NCBI RefSeq assembly: GCF_050113635.1
Contig: NZ_JBNJLT010000003.1
Location: 379,690-443,689 of the forward strand
Source: Marinimicrobium sp050113635
Lineage (GTDB): Bacteria > Pseudomonadota > Gammaproteobacteria > Pseudomonadales > Cellvibrionaceae
Direction of reading: 5' to 3'
Length of the DNA stretch: 64,000 nt
Shown: in pieces, positions 43,837-53,085 of the stretch
How the letters are laid out: the number at the start of each line of letters is the position of its first letter
How positions within the stretch are numbered: the stretch's first letter is position 1
Notes under the pieces: model-generated
Told to the model about the DNA's origin: nothing
Seen by the model: the letters and a program-made list of their open reading frames with translations, nothing else
Databases searched by the model: none
Translations under genes and position numbers: made by a program

Positions 43837-44784
43837 GTGTTCCTGTCATTCCTGTGGCGCGAGTTACGCGCCTCTCTTGGTATTGAGCGAAACACTACCA
43901 GCCATGGGGAGAAGCTGATTTCCGCGGCGGGTGCTTTCCTTGGCATTCTGGCGGTCTATCTGGTCTCCCATTGGTATCTGCCGGACACTGGTGCGCTGCT
44001 GATGCTAGCCTCGATGGGGGCTTCCGCCGTGCTGTTGTTTGCCGTTCCCCACGGTGCCCTGTCGCAACCCTGGGCGTTGCTGGGTGGGCATTTGGTGTCC
44101 GCCGCTGTGGGGGTGACCTGTCAGATCCTCTTGCCCGACTCACTCTGGACTCCCGCATTGGCGGTGGGTGTGGCCGTGGGGGTGATGTATTACCTGCGCT
44201 GCATCCACCCGCCCGGTGGTGCCACCGCTTTGGCGGCGGTGATCGGTGGCGCCGGCACCCACGAGCTGGGTTATTACTATTTGCTGATGCCGGTTTTGCT
44301 TAATGCGCTGACGCTGCTGGCGCTGGCGGTGCTGTTCAATGGACTTTTTGCCTGGCGTCGTTACCCCGGCCATTGGAGTCGGCGCCCGGCACACAAGCCC
44401 AAAGCCGCGTCCGCGTCTGAAGGGGTGATATCGTTCTCTCAGGAAGATCTGGCGGCGGCCATGATGCAGTTGAATTCCTATGTGGATGTTACAACGGAAG
44501 AATTGATTGAATTAATGGAGCTGGCTCGAGAGCACGCCGAGAGACAGGTTGAGCACCCGGCGCAAATTATCGTCGGCCGCTTCTATAGCAATGGCGAGGT
44601 CGGGCATCGCTGGTGCGTTCGCCAGGTGGTGGACGAAGGCGATGCGGCTCGCAAAGACCAGGTTATTTATCGTCATGTGGCGGGAATGGACGTCGGGGAA
44701 ACGGGCCTGTGTGAGCGTGAGACGTTTCGGCAGTGGGCGCGCTTCGAAGTAGTGAAGGCTGGTGGCCGTTGGATTAAACGGTAG
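43837..44784 (+). CDS. HPP family membrane protein
   Basis: 315 residues from GTG 43837 (GAGAGGG 8 bp upstream); an in-frame TTG at 43831 is also possible. About five membrane segments fill residues 25-165. The HPP signature is visible as HPPGGATALAAVIGG. A soluble C-terminal part (about 185-315) is not part of the basic HPP domain. Functions proposed for the family in cyanobacteria and plants include nitrite transport; I do not transfer that here. Confidence 0.85.
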   Translation: MFLSFLWRELRASLGIERNTTSHGEKLISAAGAFLGILAVYLVSHWYLPDTGALLMLASMGASAVLLFAVPHGALSQPWALLGGHLVSAAVGVTCQILLPDSLWTPALAVGVAVGVMYYLRCIHPPGGATALAAVIGGAGTHELGYYYLLMPVLLNALTLLALAVLFNGLFAWRRYPGHWSRRPAHKPKAASASEGVISFSQEDLAAAMMQLNSYVDVTTEELIELMELAREHAERQVEHPAQIIVGRFYSNGEVGHRWCVRQVVDEGDAARKDQVIYRHVAGMDVGETGLCERETFRQWARFEVVKAGGRWIKR

Positions 44785-44810
44785 AGAATGAGAGAGCGTT
44801 AGGGAAGGCG

Positions 44811-44832
44811 GGGCACCGTTCTTGTGGTGCCC
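44811..44832. terminator. Weak hairpin between converging genes
   Basis: GGGCACC and GGTGCCC pair around an 8-nt loop, with no T-run. Possibly a processing or weak termination hairpin. Confidence 0.25.
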
Positions 44833-44859
44833 TCAATCCTTCAGTTTTCCAGGTAAGAA

Positions 44860-45705
44860 TCAGTACTCGCAGGCTTCCGTGTCGTTGGCGATAAAATAGG
44901 ATTTGTAGTTCGTCGCCGACTCGTCCATGCAACCTTTGAGGTTTAACAGCCGCACAGAACGAAACTCAATCGGTGCGCTTTCCGCCTGCAGGGCAATGTA
45001 GCCATCGTGCAGCAGCGTGCCGTCGTCCAGTTGCATACCGCTGTAGCGAATCACTTCCTCGCCATTGACGCGGTGGATCGCCAGCTCGTTGCCATGCACT
45101 TCCACTTCGGCATTGACCCACTGGTCACCGTGGTAAGTTTTGCTGGTGGACTCGATAATGTGGTCCGTGCGAAGCTCCCCCTCGTAAACCGCATGCGTGC
45201 CGGGGGTGACCAGGTTGGAGGTGTGCCGGTCGTCAGTGCCGTTGCCGCCGAGCAATTGTACTTCCATGCAGGCGGGGTAGCCCTGGTGCAGTTCCATATC
45301 GTAGGGTGACTGGGCGTGATACATGATGCCGTTGTTGCGAATCGCCCACTCTGGCGCGCCTGCTACCTGTTCGCCCACGAAGCGGTATTCCACATCAATG
45401 CGGTAATGGGAAAAAGGGGCTTTGTAGAAAATATGGCCCCAGCGTTCGTTCAGCTCATCGTATTCGTCGTAGCTGACCACGATTTTCCCGTCTTGAACCG
45501 AAAACGTGTTGAGCGCGTTTTCACCCACGGGATAACCGGCGATCTTGATGATCCAATTGTCCAGATCCTTACCGTTGAACAACTCCATCCATTCTTCCTG
45601 ATCAGGATCGTTCTGTACTTGTGCAGGGTGAGTGTCCGGGGAAGAACAGGCGCTGAGAGTGAGCGTCGCCAGCGCGGCCAGCGACAGGTGTTTAAGGGTG
45701 AGCAT
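44860..45705 (-). CDS. DUF1080 (3-keto-disaccharide hydrolase-like) lipoprotein
   Basis: 281 residues. The lipobox LSAC gives a lipid-anchored Cys20. One DUF1080 beta-sandwich domain (about 38-258) with WMELFNGKDLDNW, EYRFVGEQVAGAPEWAIRNNGIMYH and the MEVQLLGG strand. This family includes enzymes acting on 3-keto-glycosides and related sugar derivatives. It lies downstream of the second TonB receptor gene on the same strand, so it likely acts on sugars that the receptor imports or on glycans at the surface. Substrate unproven. Confidence 0.85.
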   Translation of the reverse strand: MLTLKHLSLAALATLTLSACSSPDTHPAQVQNDPDQEEWMELFNGKDLDNWIIKIAGYPVGENALNTFSVQDGKIVVSYDEYDELNERWGHIFYKAPFSHYRIDVEYRFVGEQVAGAPEWAIRNNGIMYHAQSPYDMELHQGYPACMEVQLLGGNGTDDRHTSNLVTPGTHAVYEGELRTDHIIESTSKTYHGDQWVNAEVEVHGNELAIHRVNGEEVIRYSGMQLDDGTLLHDGYIALQAESAPIEFRSVRLLNLKGCMDESATNYKSYFIANDTEACEY

Positions 45706-45795
45706 GTTTATTCTCCTGAATCGTTATGATGATGGTCACCGGAGTGCGAGTGACGATCATGCCGAATTTTGCCAGTAAATCCAAGTTTTTATATA

Positions 45796-45825
45796 AAAAG
45801 GCCGGTGGGCGTAAGCCTCACCGGC
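45796..45825 (-). terminator. Rho-independent terminator after the second TonB receptor gene
   Basis: Read on the minus strand: GCCGGTG..GGC, loop TTAC, GCC.CACCGGC, then CTTTTT. It separates the receptor from the DUF1080 gene. Confidence 0.7.
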
Positions 45826-45886
45826 AATGGACAGTGCACGATGATAACGCATCCTTGTGCGCCGGGTCTCAACCGGAGAACGTTCC

Positions 45887-48790
45887 TTAAAATGATCCGC
45901 GAATACCGAGCGTATAAGTGGCGCCTGGGTAGAACGCATCGAACGTCACGCCTTCCACTTCGTGCCAGGAGCCGACGGGTTCATCGGTAATGTTGTAGGC
46001 ATCAAAGGTAACGGTCAGGTTTTGGCTTTCCATAAAGGGCAGGCGGTAGCTGCCAGAGAAGTCCACCTGGGAGCGGTCCATGGAGATAATCTCGAACCCG
46101 TTGGTGTATCCGGCCACAGCGCCGTCCTGATGGTAGTACGTCAGGCGGGCCTGCAAACGATCCGTTTCGTAGAAAGCGGTAAAGTTGTACGTCCAATCGG
46201 AAATACCGGTCACGATGGCATCTTCGTCACTGGCATCCTGGCTGATGTGGGTGGCACTGGTATCGAACCCGAGGCCTTCCACAATGAAGTCCAGCGGCAT
46301 TACCCACATGGCTTCATAGCCGGACAGGGTCGTGGAGCCATCCACGTTACTGCGTGTGGATACCTGCACGGAACATTGCGAGGGGCCCCCACACTCGGCC
46401 AGCGCCTGCTCACGGTCATCGCCAATATTATTGATGTCCATGCCGTATTGAGGAAGGTCCACAAAGTCCACGGTCAGAGTGTCGGAACGGGTAAAACCGG
46501 TGACTTCCTTGATGAAATGCGTGAAGCCCACGTAGCCGGTTGTGTCGAAATACCACTCCCCGCCGATGTCAAAGTTGGTGGCCTCAAACGGTGTGAGGAA
46601 CGGGTTGCCCGCCCGCACTGTGTCGATGCCCGAACCACCCCAGGTGGAGTTGGGGAACATATCGGCGGGATTCGCGCGCGTCAGACTGCGCGAGCCACTC
46701 ATACGCAGTTTTATGTCGTCACGCAGGTCGTACACCATACTGAACGAGGGCAAAATCTTGCTGTAATCCGCCTCGGTTTCACTGCTGACGGTACTCACGT
46801 TCTGCTGGGTGTCGACCCACCGCACGCCAGCGTTGATGCGCAAGGGGCGGTCGGCCACTTGCTGCTCAATGTTACCCTCAATATACAGGCCGAGCATTTC
46901 TTCACTGATGTTGCCCACCGTTTGACCAAACTGGTCGCCAGTGGCTTGAATCGGTTCGAAATCATCGTAACCCGTCGCCTCCTTGATACGCGCCCAATCC
47001 ACCTGGGCGATACCGGTGTAGCCGCGGTAGCCGCTGATGTTGGAGCCGAGGTTGTTGACCAGGGAGGGGCCGAGGTAATCCGCAAAGTTGGCGTCGGCAT
47101 CCGAACCATTCACAAAGTTTTCTTCAAATTCTGCGGTGCCGCCAAAGGCGTCCATATCGCTGGAATTTTCGTCCCAGGCAATGCCGAACTTCAGGCCGTT
47201 GATGTCGGCGTCTTCACCCAGCGCAAAATCCGCGTGAAAACCGGTCGTCTCCGTTGTGCGCTCGTTGCGTTGAATACGGAAGCGGTCACCAAACTTTTCG
47301 TTGCCCTGGATTGTACCGTCACCGTTTTGGTCGTACTCCTGCTGCCAGGTCCAGCCAATATCGGGGCTGGCTGGATCAACGCTGAAATTGAACGAGGGCA
47401 GCGTGCCGGTCATGCTGTATTGCATCGTGCCACCGGGCGACATATACAACACGTAAGGTTCGTCCCGCTCGAAGGTTGATCGCGTGTAGCTGGCCGAAAG
47501 GTCGGCCTTGAACGAATCGGTGATCTGCCAGGACAGACTGGGCATGACGCTGACGAAGTCCAGGTCTTCGTCGTACTGGTGCGAGCCTACCCACAAATGC
47601 GCGTTGTAGAACGTGGCATTACTGACATAGCCATTTTCATCCACACTGACATTTTCCGGAATGATGGCCGCGCCTTGATGCAAATAATTGCGGCGGCCCC
47701 ACAACATCGCTTCAGTGCGGGTGAAGTCGCGCTTCGCTTCGGCGTACAGCGTGTCCAGTACAAACTCCATATCGTCGTTGGGTCGAAACTCGAACGAGAG
47801 CAAACCGGTCACGCGGTCGCGATCACCCACGGTGGTCATCGGTCGGCCCAGGTAGGGAAGCAGGGCGGTATCCAAGGTATCGGCATCCAGGCCGGAGGTT
47901 GCCACCGGGTCCACCGGGTCGCCCACCGCTACGCCGGGGTTGGCGGCGGCGTAATCCGGGGTGGCTTCCGGACTCCAGAAGAAGTGGTTAAACCCCTCGC
48001 TGCCTTCTATACAAGCGGAGTTAGTTTGCTCCGGGTTGCTCCATTCGGCCACACAGCCATCGGTGTATAACGCGACGGCCTCATAACCGTCGACCCGGAA
48101 CTGTTTCTGTTCCCCGGCCAGACCAAACAGTACGCCAAAACGATCATTGGAGTTACTGTACATAAAAGAGTAGCGAGGGCTCACCTCCTCGCTCAACTCA
48201 CTATAGGCGCCCTCAATGGAGTAGCTGACATGCTCGCCGTCGAAGTCAGAGGGTCGAGCCGTACGCATATTTACATACCCGGAGACGCCGCCTTCAAGTT
48301 GGCTGGCGGTTGCCGTTTTGGATACCGCCAGGCTGCTGAACAGTTCGGTGGGGAACAGATCGAGATCCACCTCCCGGTTGCGATTGCCGCTAGTCATGTT
48401 CCCGGTGGAGGCCACCGCCATGGAATTGCCGTTCAAGGCGATCTTGGTAAAGCTCGGTCCCAGGCCGCGCACGGAAATTTGCTGACCTTCCCCGGTCACC
48501 TCCCGGCTGATCTTTACACCGGGAATACGGTTGAGCGATTCGGCAAGGTTCTGACTGGGCAGGTTGCCGATGTCATCGGCAAAAATCACATCGCTGAACC
48601 CGTTGGATTCACGCTTGGCGTTGGTGGAGCTCAGCAAAGAGCCGCGGTAGCCGGTGACGACCACCTCCTCCAGGGCTGGCCCTGCGGCCTGCGGTGCTTC
48701 GGCAGCGTCCTGCGCCTGGGACGCCGCTGCGGCGCCGATGGCAAGGCTCAACAAACCCAGTTTGCTGAGTCGGAAAGTCGTTTTTTTCAT
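45887..48790 (-). CDS. TonB-dependent receptor, oligosaccharide-type
   Basis: 967 residues from ATG 48790 (GGAG upstream; longer in-frame start at 48844 has no signal peptide). Signal peptide ends near AAASQA-QDA. The TonB box EEVVVTGY follows, then the plug (about 60-190, with LPSQNLAESLNRIPGVKISR and ISVRGLGPSFTKIALNG) and a barrel ending LGIRGSF with terminal Phe. It imports a TonB-driven ligand. It diverges from a GH10 xylanase gene and shares a control region with it, so xylo-oligosaccharides are the inferred cargo. Nearby DUF1080 supports a sugar role. Confidence 0.92.
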   Translation of the reverse strand: MKKTTFRLSKLGLLSLAIGAAAASQAQDAAEAPQAAGPALEEVVVTGYRGSLLSSTNAKRESNGFSDVIFADDIGNLPSQNLAESLNRIPGVKISREVTGEGQQISVRGLGPSFTKIALNGNSMAVASTGNMTSGNRNREVDLDLFPTELFSSLAVSKTATASQLEGGVSGYVNMRTARPSDFDGEHVSYSIEGAYSELSEEVSPRYSFMYSNSNDRFGVLFGLAGEQKQFRVDGYEAVALYTDGCVAEWSNPEQTNSACIEGSEGFNHFFWSPEATPDYAAANPGVAVGDPVDPVATSGLDADTLDTALLPYLGRPMTTVGDRDRVTGLLSFEFRPNDDMEFVLDTLYAEAKRDFTRTEAMLWGRRNYLHQGAAIIPENVSVDENGYVSNATFYNAHLWVGSHQYDEDLDFVSVMPSLSWQITDSFKADLSASYTRSTFERDEPYVLYMSPGGTMQYSMTGTLPSFNFSVDPASPDIGWTWQQEYDQNGDGTIQGNEKFGDRFRIQRNERTTETTGFHADFALGEDADINGLKFGIAWDENSSDMDAFGGTAEFEENFVNGSDADANFADYLGPSLVNNLGSNISGYRGYTGIAQVDWARIKEATGYDDFEPIQATGDQFGQTVGNISEEMLGLYIEGNIEQQVADRPLRINAGVRWVDTQQNVSTVSSETEADYSKILPSFSMVYDLRDDIKLRMSGSRSLTRANPADMFPNSTWGGSGIDTVRAGNPFLTPFEATNFDIGGEWYFDTTGYVGFTHFIKEVTGFTRSDTLTVDFVDLPQYGMDINNIGDDREQALAECGGPSQCSVQVSTRSNVDGSTTLSGYEAMWVMPLDFIVEGLGFDTSATHISQDASDEDAIVTGISDWTYNFTAFYETDRLQARLTYYHQDGAVAGYTNGFEIISMDRSQVDFSGSYRLPFMESQNLTVTFDAYNITDEPVGSWHEVEGVTFDAFYPGATYTLGIRGSF

Positions 48791-48909
48791 GGTGAACAAT
48801 CTCCAAGCTGGATTATCGTTATGGAAAGTTGGCGCATTATTCATTTTTACTCAATTGGGATGAGCGGAGGACAGGCCAAATTCTTATAGTCACTACGTCC
48901 TTAAGGTTT

Positions 48910-48938
48910 AAGGTAAGACATGTATACAAGTATGTCAA
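48910..48938 (-). promoter_or_regulatory. Promoter of the second TonB receptor gene with a palindromic operator in its spacer
   Basis: On the minus strand TTGACA (48933-48938), 17 bp, TACCTT (48910-48915). The spacer is filled by GACATGTATACAAGTATGTC (48917-48936), whose ends GACAT/ATGTC are inverted repeats around GTATAC. A bound repressor would block the promoter. Confidence 0.6.
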
Positions 48939-49053
48939 TATCTGAGCGGTGTTTGATTTGGCAACGCTGTGCTGGTGATTGGCGGGATTCGTGACCCGGC
49001 CCACAAAGCGGAGAAATAAAGAAAGGAAGAGGTGCCGCCCTCTTAAGTTCAAA

Positions 49054-49082
49054 TTGACAATAACTGGATTCGTGACTTAACT
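49054..49082 (+). promoter_or_regulatory. Candidate promoter of the xylanase gene
   Basis: TTGACA (49054-49059), 17 bp, TTAACT (49077-49082). The -35 is perfect, the -10 partial. In the 368-bp gap 48791-49158 this and the receptor promoter are the only signals I see. Confidence 0.4.
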
Positions 49083-49158
49083 CATCACTGACGCCTACGG
49101 ATCGGCAGTACGGAAGGGTGTTCAAACATCAATAATGACGTGAAACAGGAGTTCGAAA

Positions 49159-50835
49159 ATGACAAAGCGACTTCGAAAAAGCTTGATGGGCGCGGTGGCG
49201 ATCCTGATATGTGCACCGGCCGCCCAGGCGATTACTTCCGGCTCCGCCGAGGCCACGCTGAATGTCGATAATCAGTGGGGGTCCGGCTACTGCGCGACCG
49301 TTACCATCGACAATAACGGCGGGAGCGCGATTGCTGGCTGGGCGGTAGGGCTGAACCTTAACGGCAGTGCCATCAACAATCTCTGGAATGGATCGCTGAG
49401 CGGCGGCACAGTAACGCCTGCGGCGCACAACGCAACCGTCGGCGCGGGCGATAGCACCAATTTTGGTTTCTGTGCCAACGGGGGCAGTGTGGCGGAACTG
49501 GCGACGTTTGAAGTGGAGGGTGGCTCGGGTTCCAGCAGCAGTGCCAGCTCGGAACGCTCCAGCAGTTCAAGCAGTTCCACAAGCTCCAATCCCGGTGGTA
49601 CAAACAGCGTAACCGTGCGCATGAGTGGTGTGACAGGTGACGAAAGTGTCAGCTTGAACATTGGCGGACAAACCATCGAAACCTGGACGCTGAGCGTCGG
49701 TATGCTGGATTACACGACAAGCACTAATACCACGGGTGAACTGCGTGTCGCCTTTACCAACGATGGTGGTGATCGCGATGTCCAGGTGGATTACATTATC
49801 GTCAATGGTGTCACGTACCAGGCCGAAGACCAGCAGGACAATACCGGTGCTTGGGACGGCGAATGCGGCGCCGGTTCCTATTCCGAAATGCTGCACTGCA
49901 ACGGCTCGATCGGTTTCGGCAACCCGTTTGATGGCAGCAGTTCTTCCTCCAGCTCCAGCAATCCCAACCCCGGAAACCCGGACTTCCCGCCGTTCCATGT
50001 CGGCAACATCACCACCAATGGCGCTGTCCGCTCCGATTTCACTCAATACTGGGACCAAATCACCCCGGAAAACGAAGGCAAATGGGGCTCTGTAGAAGGC
50101 ACGCGCGATCAGTACAACTGGGGTCCGCTGGATGCCATCTACGATTACGCCCGTGCCAACGATATTCCCGTGAAAGCGCACGTTCTGGTGTGGGGCAGTC
50201 AGCGTCCGGGCTGGATTGACGGTTTAAGCGCGGCGGAGCAACGCGCGGAAATCGAAGAATGGATCAGTGATTATTGCGCACGCTATCCCGACACCGCGAT
50301 GATTGATGTGGTGAACGAGGCGCTGCCCTCGCATGCACCGGCGAACTATGCGCAAAACGCGTTCGGGAATGACTGGATTACTGAATCGTTCCGGCTCGCT
50401 CGTCAGCACTGCCCCAACGCGGTTCTCATCTACAACGACTACAACTTTATGACCTGGGATACCGACGCGATCATCGATCTGATTCGTCCGGCTGTAAACT
50501 CAGGTTACGTGGATGCGCTGGGCCTTCAGGCTCACGGACTGTACAGCCCGAGGGTGTGGACCGGCCCGGAAATTGAAGCCAAGCTGGACCAGATTGCCGA
50601 ACTGGGTTTGCCGATGTACATCTCCGAGTACGACATTCAGGAGTCCAATGACCAGTTGCAACTCCAGTACATGCAGACGCACTTCCCGATTTTCTACAAC
50701 CATCCCGACGTGGTCGGCATCACCCTGTGGGGTTATATCGTCGGTGCCACCTGGCGCGAAGGCACCGGCCTCATGACCAGCAATGGTCAGCAGAGACCGG
50801 CGATGCAGTGGTTGATGGATTATTTAAACCGCTAG
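49159..50835 (+). CDS. Secreted GH10 endo-xylanase with CBM2 and CBM60-like modules
   Basis: 558 residues. Signal peptide (to about 24), CBM2 (about 26-115; Cys45 and Cys105 probably paired, with conserved Trp residues), a serine-rich linker (about 122-143), a CBM36/60-like module (about 148-256), a second serine linker (about 259-268) and the GH10 domain (about 270-558). Catalytic residues are likely Glu387 in DVVNEA (acid/base) and Glu490 in ISEYD (nucleophile). It cuts the xylan backbone at the cell surface or outside. The serine linkers are typical of Cellvibrio enzymes. It works upstream of the alpha-glucuronidase and probably feeds the divergent TonB receptor. Confidence 0.96.
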   Translation: MTKRLRKSLMGAVAILICAPAAQAITSGSAEATLNVDNQWGSGYCATVTIDNNGGSAIAGWAVGLNLNGSAINNLWNGSLSGGTVTPAAHNATVGAGDSTNFGFCANGGSVAELATFEVEGGSGSSSSASSERSSSSSSSTSSNPGGTNSVTVRMSGVTGDESVSLNIGGQTIETWTLSVGMLDYTTSTNTTGELRVAFTNDGGDRDVQVDYIIVNGVTYQAEDQQDNTGAWDGECGAGSYSEMLHCNGSIGFGNPFDGSSSSSSSSNPNPGNPDFPPFHVGNITTNGAVRSDFTQYWDQITPENEGKWGSVEGTRDQYNWGPLDAIYDYARANDIPVKAHVLVWGSQRPGWIDGLSAAEQRAEIEEWISDYCARYPDTAMIDVVNEALPSHAPANYAQNAFGNDWITESFRLARQHCPNAVLIYNDYNFMTWDTDAIIDLIRPAVNSGYVDALGLQAHGLYSPRVWTGPEIEAKLDQIAELGLPMYISEYDIQESNDQLQLQYMQTHFPIFYNHPDVVGITLWGYIVGATWREGTGLMTSNGQQRPAMQWLMDYLNR

Positions 50836-50876
50836 GCGTTTAACGCCGGAGTGTCGGACAGGGACGTCCAGACACC

Positions 50877-51329
50877 TCATTCACCAATGTCCGGTTCCAC
50901 GAGTTTCGCAAGCTGCTCCAGTGACTCCTGCCACCCCAGATAACACATCTCTTCGGGAATGACGGAAGGGATGCCCTCCTGCACAACACGTAAATCCGTA
51001 CCGCAAGACACTTCGGTCAGTTCAATGGTCACTGTCATCTCGCCAGGCAGGTTCTCATCGTCAAAACGGTCCGTATGCTTAAGACGTTTGTTGGGCGACA
51101 GCTCCAAGAACTCCACGGTGAATGGTTGTCCCTCTCCCGTGCCGAAATTCGTAAAGGACATGCGATACCCGCCACCCACACGCAGATCAATCTCGTGCAC
51201 CTTGCCGGTAAAGCCGTAGGGCGGCAGCCAATACTCCAGCGCCTCTGGCGTGGTAAAAGCCTTGTAAACCCGTTCGGCGGGTGCGCGTAGCACGCGATGC
51301 AGTTGTACAGTGCCGGTGTTGTCTGACAT
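50877..51329 (-). CDS. SRPBCC/AHSA1-type protein
   Basis: 150 residues from ATG 51329, which has AGGAGAG upstream; a longer frame to 51398 lacks a ribosome site. One START-like SRPBCC domain: VLRAPAERVYKAFTTPEALEYWLPPYGF at the start and GWQESLEQLAKLVE at the end. Members bind hydrophobic ligands or act on Hsp90; function here unknown. It is converging with the xylanase gene. Confidence 0.85.
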   Translation of the reverse strand: MSDNTGTVQLHRVLRAPAERVYKAFTTPEALEYWLPPYGFTGKVHEIDLRVGGGYRMSFTNFGTGEGQPFTVEFLELSPNKRLKHTDRFDDENLPGEMTVTIELTEVSCGTDLRVVQEGIPSVIPEEMCYLGWQESLEQLAKLVEPDIGE

Positions 51330-51570
51330 ACATTCTCTCCTGATGATGAAGTTGATGTGAGTTCGTAGGGCATCGCGGGCAGGCTTAAAATCTCCCAAAA
51401 GGCCAGCATTACCTGCGACGTTCTTTCAACTGGTCGATCATCGAAGCCGGTATTCGACAGGTGGCCGAATTAATTTCGAGCGGAGGTGGCGTGCCTCCCA
51501 CAGCTTTTGGGCTAGTTTATGTGGGCGAACAGCTTATTAAGCCCTTTTATCATGTTCAAGTAGAGCGTTT

Positions 51571-52731
51571 CTACTCATCGATCATGGCGCGCTCTCTATG
51601 AGCCTTCCGGGCTCGGGCCATATACAAGGATTCACCGGGTACGGAAATCGAAGTCATTAGCGAATGAACAAAATCATCAGGAGCGTTTATGGTGGGGTTG
51701 TCATCATTTAGCGGGAACGAGGCTCTGACCTTGACGAACTTGTCTTCCTTAATAAAGGCGTAGCTGGCCGTATATGCTTTTCCTGTCTGATCGGTGAAGT
51801 AGTGTCCATCCATAAACCCAATAACTGTGCCGCTTTGGGTGGGGGTAATCTGGGCAGCGCTGAGAGTGACATCCTGAATGTGCCCTTCTTTTTCCAGGAA
51901 CAGGATTTCTGAACGAATATTCTCCATTTCAGCAGTGACAGCTTTCTCCTGATCGGTCCAGTCAATGGAGCGAATTGGGTAAACGAACACGTCAATATGA
52001 TCAAATGCAAACTGTTCATGAATGTAGCTGACTATAGTGCCCATCAGCGGGTCATGGTACTGAAATCGATCGGTTTCCCGAAAACCTTTTAGTGTCTCGG
52101 GAAAGTGCAATTGCCCATAATCAGTAGACTCCATGACCTCCGCAATATGCTCGGCAGTGAAAGGGTTATGCTGATCAATGTGATCCATGAGCTTTTCTGC
52201 AAGTGCCTGGCCGACAAAATCATGATAATGTTCCCCTGCGTTCCTCCAGGAGATGGACTGGGTAGCCGGGAATTCCTCTGAATGCTGCTCAATGACTTCG
52301 CCGCGCCATAGTATGGTGAACTCGGAATTCAGTATCATCGCCTGCTGCATCGGAATTAGCATGAGGCTGGCACCGGAGGCGATAGCATTCGCGAAGCCTT
52401 TGGCGTCGTCAACGGTTTTTCTGGAGGACGATATAAGCACCTGAAACTCTGTGTTGAATCCACCACTAAGAACATGCTCGAACCTTCCACTATTTCTGAG
52501 CACACTCACCAGTGCGTTTATGCTGAAATCATTCTCCTTGCAGTGATGAACGATGGACTGACCTTTATACACGAGACAGTCTTCTCGGGCCGTATCACTG
52601 AGCGAGGCGTAGGAAACAGCGATAGGGGGAAGATCGGGGTTGGCGCTTCTGACCTGTGATGGTCCTTGATTGGTGGCGCAACCGCTAAGGGCAGCCAATG
52701 AGAAGATCAGTACCGTTGATAAAAATCGCAT
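51571..52731 (-). CDS. Lipoprotein of unknown function, AT-rich
   Basis: 386 residues. The lipobox LSGC (Cys18) marks it as a lipoprotein. No family is recognised; the protein is mixed alpha/beta with TSGAS-type and DVFVYPIRSIDWTDQEKAV segments. The two 60-base lines I counted in it are about 40-43% GC, against roughly 60% for a line in the xylanase gene next door, so it was probably acquired. Gaps of 241 bp (51330-51570, upstream of the SRPBCC gene) and 354 bp (52732-53085) flank it and hold no further gene I can support. Confidence 0.75.
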   Translation of the reverse strand: MRFLSTVLIFSLAALSGCATNQGPSQVRSANPDLPPIAVSYASLSDTAREDCLVYKGQSIVHHCKENDFSINALVSVLRNSGRFEHVLSGGFNTEFQVLISSSRKTVDDAKGFANAIASGASLMLIPMQQAMILNSEFTILWRGEVIEQHSEEFPATQSISWRNAGEHYHDFVGQALAEKLMDHIDQHNPFTAEHIAEVMESTDYGQLHFPETLKGFRETDRFQYHDPLMGTIVSYIHEQFAFDHIDVFVYPIRSIDWTDQEKAVTAEMENIRSEILFLEKEGHIQDVTLSAAQITPTQSGTVIGFMDGHYFTDQTGKAYTASYAFIKEDKFVKVRASFPLNDDNPTINAPDDFVHSLMTSISVPGESLYMARARKAHRERAMIDE

Positions 52732-52975
52732 TTGATGTGTCCTTGTCGGGTCCTGGGAACTAAAAATACTTTTTCCTGCGGGGCTTCAAGGTTGAGCCGT
52801 ACCTCATCGGAATAGGGTGATAGTTATATATGTTGTGACCATCAGTACGCTCGCTACTCCAACATCTCAGCGGCCTAATGCAACTCGCGTAAGGTGTTGA
52901 AACCATCCGCTCCCCGTTATAGCAGCCCTGCAGTGATTCGGCAATGGATGGTGGCGATGTGTCAAAAGCGGGTTG

Positions 52976-53004
52976 TTGCGATTATTATCGACTGGTGTTA
53001 TCTT
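52976..53004 (+). promoter_or_regulatory. Candidate promoter of the Ig/beta-propeller protein gene
   Basis: TTGCGA (52976-52981), 17 bp, TATCTT (52999-53004). The start codon is about 80 bp on. The rest of the gap 52732-53085 shows nothing I can support. Confidence 0.45.
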
Positions 53005-53085
53005 TTACGTAAAACTATGGCTTCTAGTCCTCTGGTTAAAGAAGCTGGCTCAAAATACTTAAAATTACAGTTTTGGGGAAAGAGA

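Noticed and set aside
45962..47479. 505-codon frame on the plus strand inside the second TonB receptor gene
   Set aside because: Antisense to a conserved receptor, with no ribosome site and no recognisable domain.
52894..53085. N-terminal extension of the Ig/beta-propeller protein
   Set aside because: The signal peptide begins at 53086, where a ribosome site is also found, and the candidate promoter lies inside the extension.
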